This document shows, in pieces, positions 6,925 through 11,511 of a stretch of 11,511 bases of DNA. The first letter of the stretch is position 1. Each line of letters opens with the position of its first letter. Position numbers and translations under genes: made by a program. Source of the stretch: an uncultured Bacteroidales bacterium (lineage in GTDB: Bacteria > Bacteroidota > Bacteroidia > Bacteroidales > Paludibacteraceae); contig CAMHEP010000037.1 in NCBI GenBank assembly GCA_946184195.1, positions 1-11,511 of the forward strand, read 5' to 3'. The notes under the pieces are model-generated. The model made no database searches and was not told the origin of the DNA. It saw nothing but the letters and a program-made list of their open reading frames with translations.

Positions 6925-7698
6925 TTATAATCCCTTGATGACGCCACGGTCAGAGCCCTTGACGAAGTTGACAATTAGGTCCCGCTCGGGTGATGCAGAT
7001 AAATCCTGCTCAATACGTTCCAATGCCTGCGTCATGTTTAGTTTGGAAACATAGAGCAAGCGATAAACAGCCTGAATAGTAGCAATCTGTTCAGGAGTGA
7101 ATCCCCGACGATTGAGTCCAACCGAGTTAATGCCGCAGAACTGAATGGGATCACGGGCGGCAATGACATAAGGCGGGATATCCTTGTTAACATGGGTACC
7201 ACCTTGTACCATGATGTGTTGTCCAAGGTGTGAGAACTGATGTACAAGCGTGCCCCCCCCTAAAATAGCATGGTCTTCTACCACCACTTCTCCAGCGAGT
7301 TGAACGGCATTGGACATGATGATATTGTTATGGAGCACACAGTCGTGAGCCACGTGACAATATGCCATTATAAGGTTGTTATTACCAATGACTGTTTTCT
7401 CCTTGGAAAAAGTACCACGGTGGATAGTGCAGCACTCACGCATCACGTTATTATCCCCAATAATAGTGTAAGTGAGTTCGCCATGGAACTTCAAATCTTG
7501 TGGAATAGCTCCGATGACAGCGCTGGGGAAGATATGGCAGTTCTTGCCGATGCGAGTATGAGCACATACGGTAGCATTACCATCTACGATGGTGCCTGCA
7601 CCTATCTCTACATCCTCTTCGATGATAGCGAACGGACCTATCTGTGCCGTTTCGTCGATTTTTGCGTCCGGATGGACGTAAGCTAATGGAGAAATCAT
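6925..7698 (-). CDS. lpxA: UDP-N-acetylglucosamine acyltransferase
   Basis: LpxA transfers a 3-hydroxyacyl chain from acyl-ACP to UDP-GlcNAc, the first step of lipid A synthesis in the cytosol. The 257-residue protein is built of left-handed beta-helix hexapeptide repeats through about residue 185 (AQIGPFAII, VEIGAGTIV, TRIGKNCHI, TVIGNNNLI and others) followed by a helical C-terminal domain (GLNRRGFTPEQI onward). Catalytic His118 lies in CHVAHDC, and the IGAIPQDLKFHGE and CTIHRGT segments are typical of LpxA rather than LpxD. Length is close to the E. coli enzyme. It follows lpxC by 22 nt and precedes glnS by 24 nt. The coding strand has an uninterrupted run of eight G (7253-7260) at a Gly-Gly-Gly site around residue 148, where a slip would frameshift the gene. 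Confidence 0.96.
   Translation of the reverse strand: MISPLAYVHPDAKIDETAQIGPFAIIEEDVEIGAGTIVDGNATVCAHTRIGKNCHIFPSAVIGAIPQDLKFHGELTYTIIGDNNVMRECCTIHRGTFSKEKTVIGNNNLIMAYCHVAHDCVLHNNIIMSNAVQLAGEVVVEDHAILGGGTLVHQFSHLGQHIMVQGGTHVNKDIPPYVIAARDPIQFCGINSVGLNRRGFTPEQIATIQAVYRLLYVSKLNMTQALERIEQDLSASPERDLIVNFVKGSDRGVIKGL
7253..7260 (-). repeat. Run of eight G within lpxA (eight C on plus strand)
   Basis: The codons GGG GGG GGC for three glycines in the HAILGGGTLVHQ segment form an uninterrupted eight-base homopolymer. It is the longest G/C homopolymer noticed in the window. Loss or gain of one base would shift the lpxA frame in its middle and remove the C-terminal domain. The frame is intact as given. 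Confidence 0.9.
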
Positions 7699-7720
7699 AT
7701 CTTGTATATTTAATTTGGTG

Positions 7721-8623
7721 TTACAATGTTATATATTGTTGTCTAAGTTGCTTTGCACAGGAGGTATTAAATCCGTGTCCCGGACAGTAAGCGATGAGTC
7801 GTCCCTGTATGCGAACGCCGGTGAGAGCCATATCGCCGATAAGGTCCAGTAGCTTATGGCGAGCGGGTTCATTCTCGTAGATTAGTGGTGATAAATACCC
7901 AAGAGCATCAGCGTCAATAGGTGGTTGACCGAGTTTATTACTCAGTCGGTTCATCGACCATTGACTGATTTTCTTGTCGTATATAACGAGTGCGTTCTGC
8001 ATGTCTCCTCCTTTGATAAGTCCGAGGTGGAGCAACCATTCCACTTCGCGCAGGAAGCAGAAGGTACGCGCTTGAGCGATGTCTGTCGGGAAGAGCGAGA
8101 GGTCATCCAAGACCGCTGTTTGTTTGTTGAGGATAGGGGATGGATAGTCCACGTGTACTTCTACCTCAAATTTATCTGCCGGCACTATCTGCAGCTTGCT
8201 TCCCTTGCCGTTATCGAACGATATAGGTTCTGTCACCACCCAAGTCTTAGCCTCGGCGTCTTGATCCTCCACTCCGCCGGTCAATATCTGCTCAACGAAT
8301 AATTTGGAACTACCGTCTAGAATAGGCATCTCGGGTGCATTGAGTTCAATCACGCAGTTGGTTATACCTAAAGCATAGAGTGCCGACATTGCATGTTCTA
8401 TAGTGGACACTTTCCATTTACCATTCTCCACCACGGTACCACGGCTGGTAGAGGTGACATAGTCTGCCAATGCCTCGAAGGTTGGTCGACCGCTAATGTC
8501 TGTGCGACAAAGACGAATACCCGTATTCACCGGTGCCGGCCAGAAACGAGCAGTAATGACCAAACCCGTATGCAATCCTTTGCCGGTCAGGGTAAACGAT
8601 TTATTGATAGTATGTTGTTTCAT
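7721..8623 (-). CDS. lpxC: UDP-3-O-acyl-N-acetylglucosamine deacetylase, without FabZ domain
   Basis: LpxC is the zinc-dependent deacetylase that commits the cell to lipid A synthesis. All metal and catalytic positions are present: Glu76-His77 in STIEHAMSAL, His256 and Asp260 in RHKLLD, and His283 in CPGHGFN; Lys204 in GLIKGGDMQNALV is also in place. The N-terminus (HTINKSFTLTGKGLHTG) is typical and ATG 8623-8621 is the natural start. The protein is 300 residues, like the E. coli enzyme. In most Bacteroidota LpxC is instead fused to a C-terminal FabZ dehydratase of about 150 residues; here the protein ends at AKQLRQQYITL, and lpxA starts 22 nt later. It is the first gene of the operon, about 60 nt after a consensus promoter. 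Confidence 0.95.
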   Translation of the reverse strand: MKQHTINKSFTLTGKGLHTGLVITARFWPAPVNTGIRLCRTDISGRPTFEALADYVTSTSRGTVVENGKWKVSTIEHAMSALYALGITNCVIELNAPEMPILDGSSKLFVEQILTGGVEDQDAEAKTWVVTEPISFDNGKGSKLQIVPADKFEVEVHVDYPSPILNKQTAVLDDLSLFPTDIAQARTFCFLREVEWLLHLGLIKGGDMQNALVIYDKKISQWSMNRLSNKLGQPPIDADALGYLSPLIYENEPARHKLLDLIGDMALTGVRIQGRLIAYCPGHGFNTSCAKQLRQQYITL

Positions 8624-8685
8624 TCGTTACTACTTCTCCCTATCACGATGCTGCACACTTAGCCGTAATTTAAGGAATTAGAGTG

Positions 8686-8717
8686 CAAAGGTAGTCATTT
8701 TTTCCGACATATACAAA
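8686..8717 (-). promoter_or_regulatory. Bacteroidota-type promoter of the lpxC operon
   Basis: On the minus strand, TTTG (8717-8714), a 20-nt spacer and TACCTTTG (8693-8686) match the Bacteroidota primary sigma factor consensus exactly at the -33 and -7 elements. The -7 box is followed by CACTC, a frequent sequence after such boxes. Transcription should start near 8680, leaving a leader of roughly 55 nt before lpxC. It is the only strong promoter seen for the seven genes down to the hydrolase at 1934. Confidence 0.85.
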
Positions 8718-8743
8718 TAAAAACGCCCTTTCGAGCGTTTTTT
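8718..8743 (-). terminator. Intrinsic terminator of the mannoside operon
   Basis: An 8-bp inverted repeat AAAAACGC (8719-8726) / GCGTTTTT (8735-8742) with an eight-base loop lies 12 nt beyond the epimerase stop codon. On the minus strand the stem ends in GCGTTTTTA, giving the U tract. Because the stem is A/T rich at its base it also has a U tract on the plus strand and could work in both directions. Its minus-strand tail is directly followed by the TTTG element of the lpxC promoter. Confidence 0.85.
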
Positions 8744-8754
8744 ACGGTTATGGA

Positions 8755-9867
8755 TTAAAGATTATGCGAAAGCAGATGGATGCACATGCGAGAGGAATGG
8801 TAGGGACATTTCCAGAAACCAGCCTTGTCGTGAGTGAGATCAGGAGAGCCATCCGTATTTACGCGCCAATACCATTCACCATGTTGATAATCAATAAGAT
8901 GAGTATCTATAAAATGTATTATATGATGCACCATATCAAGATCCCGCTGTCGGTGAGTATGACCATAATAATTGAGATAACCCACGACTGCTTCTGCCTG
9001 ATTCCACCACTCTCCATCTCCCACAGAGCCATCCGTATGTACATCCGCTCGTGCCGACTCGGCAAGAAGTGACACAGTGGCACCAACGTCCATGCCAACA
9101 ACTTCGGCTGCCTCATCTATCAGCCATGAACACTCTATATCATGACCGGCGGAATAGGCCAAAGATGTGGGATGCCATGTCTCGTCGAAGAAAAGCCCCA
9201 GATGGCCAGAAGGCTGCAAGATAAGATTTGTAAAAGTATCGATAAGCATAGTAAGCGCAGCACGCACCTCATCAACACGATAGACTCGATAGAAAGCTGT
9301 ATACGCCTCCATGACATGAAGATTGGTATTCTGTGATTTGATGGTATTCTCGTCTTTGTCGCTAAGGCGCATGTCGCTAAGCAGTTGCCACGAGCGTGAT
9401 GCAGCCTCAATATATCCTAGGTGTTCGCGATCGCGTCCATACTCCTCAATGACACGAAAGAGTGATATGGCGGTACGAAGCGCTACCTTATCGCCTGTAG
9501 CACGCACTAACTCGCTATAGCCATAGAGCATGAAGGCTTGGGCATAGAACTGTTTATGGGCATCCAATGGTTCACCATCCGCTGTGACCGACCAATAGAC
9601 CCCTCCATAATCAGGATCGAAGAAGAAACGCTCAATATAGTCCTGCGTCCAGCGTGCAGCGTCAAGATACTCGGGATTCCTCGTCACACGATAGGCTGCA
9701 GAGAAGGTCCAAAGCAGACGACCATACATGACTGCACTACGCGGTGCATCGGGATGAACTTGTTCATCACCTGTCACCTGACCATAAAATCCTCCGCGTT
9801 CGGTATCCTTAAGACGTAGCCAATAAGGGAGAATATTGGCGGTAAGAACATATAAAGACCAAGACAT
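8755..9867 (-). CDS. Mannobiose/cellobiose 2-epimerase (AGE family)
   Basis: This 370-residue enzyme is an (alpha/alpha)6-barrel of the N-acylglucosamine 2-epimerase superfamily. It would convert the reducing-end mannose of beta-1,4-mannobiose to glucose (or the glucose of cellobiose to mannose). Visible landmarks are GGFYGQV near the N-terminus, AVMYGRLLWTFSAAYR with Arg50 (43-60), GGVYWSV (88-94), KQFYAQAF (105-112), NTNLHVMEAY with His184, GHDIECSWL with His242, Glu245 and Trp248, EWWNQAEAV (286-294) and WKCPYHSSR with His357. These are the conserved active-site histidines and aromatics of cellobiose 2-epimerases. The N-terminus is about ten residues shorter than usual, but no upstream in-frame ATG exists before a stop. 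It lies 20 nt after the symporter gene, and the context with a GH130 phosphorylase favours mannobiose as the substrate. Confidence 0.92.
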   Translation of the reverse strand: MSWSLYVLTANILPYWLRLKDTERGGFYGQVTGDEQVHPDAPRSAVMYGRLLWTFSAAYRVTRNPEYLDAARWTQDYIERFFFDPDYGGVYWSVTADGEPLDAHKQFYAQAFMLYGYSELVRATGDKVALRTAISLFRVIEEYGRDREHLGYIEAASRSWQLLSDMRLSDKDENTIKSQNTNLHVMEAYTAFYRVYRVDEVRAALTMLIDTFTNLILQPSGHLGLFFDETWHPTSLAYSAGHDIECSWLIDEAAEVVGMDVGATVSLLAESARADVHTDGSVGDGEWWNQAEAVVGYLNYYGHTHRQRDLDMVHHIIHFIDTHLIDYQHGEWYWRVNTDGSPDLTHDKAGFWKCPYHSSRMCIHLLSHNL

Positions 9868-9887
9868 TTTGAAATGGATTAGTAACG

Positions 9888-11303
9888 TCAGCTAAACTTA
9901 GATATATTGCGAGATGATTGGAGGATAGAATCAATTTCACGCATGCGAGCGGTAGTAAGGGGATAGGACGCTACAATGACGATAGTTATAAGGCTTACTA
10001 CTGCAGGAATAAATGACATGAGACAACGCAGGCACAGCAAGGCAGATTCGGGTTGGGAGATATCATCTGCCACGGGGGATGCTATGATATAGCCACATGT
10101 AGCCAAGAGCCACAACGCAGCCGAACCTCCGATAGCACCACCAAACTTCTGCGCCATGGAACTAGAAGAGAAAATAAGTCCTGTAGATGCGGTATGATTA
10201 CATTGCTCTGCGTAGTCACTCACATCAGCATACATTGACCAAATAAGCGGCGACATGATGCCTGTGAGCATAGAGATAAACACCTGCGCGATAAGCATAA
10301 GCCAAAAACCAATAGGTGATACAGGAATAAAGAAAAAAGCAATACTTAGTACGCACAATGCTATATTGACAGCGATGAAAGTCGTCTTCTTGCCATACCG
10401 TGCTGCTAATGGTACACATAATGCGACACCTATCATGTTAGACACTTCTCCAACGGCGAGGAAGATACCGGCGTAGAAGAGGAAGGACCATTTACCGATT
10501 GATAATTGCGCACCTTGCGGAATGATGTCCGCAAAGAAATATGCCACCGTAGCACCGCGAATGGTGCAGAACAGATTGAAACATAGTGCAGCGCCGATAA
10601 GAATCCACCAAGGTTTGTTGGATAGTAACGATTTGAAATCGGAGCCTATAGAGACTGTCGAGACTGTATGCAGTTCCTCCTTGGTTAAAGAAAAACAGCA
10701 GAGGAAGAGCACAAAACATATTGATGCAATCACTATCATCGCCGACTGCCATCCCTGTGGGCTATCATATCCTCCTAATGCATTGCACAGAGGTTCCCAT
10801 AGAAAGAGGGCGAGGAACGAACCGCCATAGGCAAAGAACATACGGAAGGACGAATAGACCGTTTTCTCCTGACTGTCCGCAGTCATCACACCTAACATTG
10901 CTCCATAGGGCACATTGATTCCCGTATAGACGGTCATCATCAGGATATAGGTAGCATATGCCCAGACGAGTTTGGCAGTGTAGCCCCAATCAGGCGTAGT
11001 GAACAACAAGATGCCTGCGATAGAGAAAAGCGGTGCCACAAAAAGCAGATAAGGCCTGTACTTGCCCCAGCGCGTGTGGGTGCGGTCTGCCAAAATACCC
11101 ATCATCGGATCCGAGACGGCATCCCATATACGTGTAACGAGCAGGATAATACCTGCGTCCTTGAGCGAGAGGCCGAAGATGTTACTGTAGAAGAACGGCA
11201 GGTAATAGGAAAAAACTTTCCAGAACATCGACGAACTCATATCGCCGAAGCCATAGCCTATGTGGCGAAACCACTTGCTATTTACGATTTGGTCATTTAC
11301 CAT
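9888..11303 (-). CDS. GPH-family sugar:cation symporter (probable beta-mannoside uptake)
   Basis: This 471-residue inner-membrane protein has about twelve hydrophobic segments and belongs to the glycoside-pentoside-hexuronide cation symporter family within the MFS. Family features are IGYGFGDMSSSMFWKVFSYYLPFFYSNIFG at the N-terminus, RIWDAVSDPMMGILADRTHTRWGKYRPYLL (58-87) in the loop after the second helix, NVPYGAMLGVMTAD (130-143) and WSMYADVSDYAEQ (355-367) before a late helix. Position between the GH130 and epimerase genes matches the mannan-utilisation cassette known from Bacteroides fragilis, so beta-1,4-mannobiose with Na+ or H+ is the likely cargo. ATG 11303-11301 is the start, 8 nt after the GH130 stop. 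It falls within a 15-bp tandem duplication. Confidence 0.9.
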   Translation of the reverse strand: MVNDQIVNSKWFRHIGYGFGDMSSSMFWKVFSYYLPFFYSNIFGLSLKDAGIILLVTRIWDAVSDPMMGILADRTHTRWGKYRPYLLFVAPLFSIAGILLFTTPDWGYTAKLVWAYATYILMMTVYTGINVPYGAMLGVMTADSQEKTVYSSFRMFFAYGGSFLALFLWEPLCNALGGYDSPQGWQSAMIVIASICFVLFLCCFSLTKEELHTVSTVSIGSDFKSLLSNKPWWILIGAALCFNLFCTIRGATVAYFFADIIPQGAQLSIGKWSFLFYAGIFLAVGEVSNMIGVALCVPLAARYGKKTTFIAVNIALCVLSIAFFFIPVSPIGFWLMLIAQVFISMLTGIMSPLIWSMYADVSDYAEQCNHTASTGLIFSSSSMAQKFGGAIGGSAALWLLATCGYIIASPVADDISQPESALLCLRCLMSFIPAVVSLITIVIVASYPLTTARMREIDSILQSSRNISKFS

Positions 11304-11314
11304 TTGGTCATTTA
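11285..11314. repeat. 15-bp tandem duplication at the GH130/symporter junction
   Basis: Two adjacent 15-nt units (11285-11299 and 11300-11314) match at 14 of 15 positions. On the minus strand each contains TAAATGACCAAAT. The upstream unit carries the GH130 stop codon and, at its end, the symporter start codon; in the downstream unit the single differing base turns the equivalent ATG into ATC. The first residues of the symporter (MVNDQ then IVN) are encoded by this duplication. Confidence 0.85.
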
Positions 11315-11511
11315 TTTAGACATTGAGGCATTTTTTGCGACGAGGGCTTTGATTTTCTCCACGGAGGCAGAGGTGGTGAGTCCGTCTTCGGGGGTATGAA
11401 GGCAGTAGTCAAGAAGCTGCTCCACGGTAGTGGTGGCTACATGGAGTCGGGTGTCTGCGGAGGCGTAGTAGATAAACACCTTGCCGTCGCGCTCTATCCA
11501 GCCATTGGAGA
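11312..11511 (-). CDS. GH130 phosphorylase, probable 4-O-beta-mannosylglucose phosphorylase (C-terminus only)
   Basis: The last 65 codons of a gene running off the window end are read on the minus strand, closing at TAA 11314-11312. The translation contains SNGWIERDGKVFIYYASADT, then RLHVATTTVEQLLDYCLHTP and EDGLTTSASVEKIKALVAKN. This matches my recollection of the C-terminal end of GH130 mannosylglucose phosphorylases, which cleave mannosyl-beta-1,4-glucose with phosphate to mannose 1-phosphate and glucose in the cytosol. The active-site residues lie upstream, outside the window. The symporter gene begins 8 nt later and the epimerase follows, the same gene order as the characterised B. fragilis mannobiose cassette. 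Another GH130 specificity remains possible since only the tail is seen. Confidence 0.85.
   Translation of the reverse strand, partial: SNGWIERDGKVFIYYASADTRLHVATTTVEQLLDYCLHTPEDGLTTSASVEKIKALVAKNASMSK

Overview
The window looks like a piece of a Bacteroidales (Bacteroidota) chromosome. Two promoters match the Bacteroidota consensus (TTTG, about 20 nt, then TAnnTTTG) and most starts lack a strong Shine-Dalgarno. The gene content also fits: a glutaminyl-tRNA synthetase, split chromate transporter halves, a PhoH ATPase, a lone HsdR-N-like domain protein, and a mannobiose 2-epimerase / symporter / GH130 cassette. There is no sign of a prophage, insertion sequence, CRISPR array, tRNA or rRNA. Genus is not assigned.

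Layout. (1) Positions 1-1516, plus strand: the 3' part of a uridine kinase gene, overlapping a short chromate-transporter half, followed by a full-length second half. (2) Positions 1517-1933: a convergent intergenic gap. On the minus strand it contains a good consensus promoter, nested complementary helices and a hairpin with a T-rich tail. Together these suggest an unannotated structured RNA of about 195 nt. (3) Positions 1934-8623, minus strand: seven tightly packed genes, probably one operon read from the promoter at 8686-8717. In transcription order they are lpxC, lpxA, glnS, an HsdR-N-like domain protein, phoH, a small exported probable beta-barrel protein, and a lipoprotein alpha/beta hydrolase. 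Three of the six junctions overlap and the others are 17-24 nt. (4) Positions 8718-8743: an intrinsic terminator whose tail runs directly into the lpxC promoter. (5) Positions 8755-11511, minus strand: the end of a beta-mannoside catabolic operon, with a GH130 mannosylglucose phosphorylase (C-terminus only), a GPH-type sugar symporter and an AGE-family mannobiose/cellobiose 2-epimerase.

How the genes work together. The sugar cassette would import beta-1,4-mannobiose, epimerise its reducing mannose to give mannosyl-glucose, and cleave that by phosphorolysis to mannose 1-phosphate and glucose. LpxA and LpxC carry out the first two steps of lipid A synthesis, and the two exported proteins at the end of the same operon also belong to the envelope. 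The main surprises are the candidate small RNA, an LpxC with no fused FabZ domain (the fusion is usual in this phylum) and no room for a separate fabZ beside it, an eight-G run inside lpxA, and a chromate-transporter half lacking its C-terminal membrane segments.
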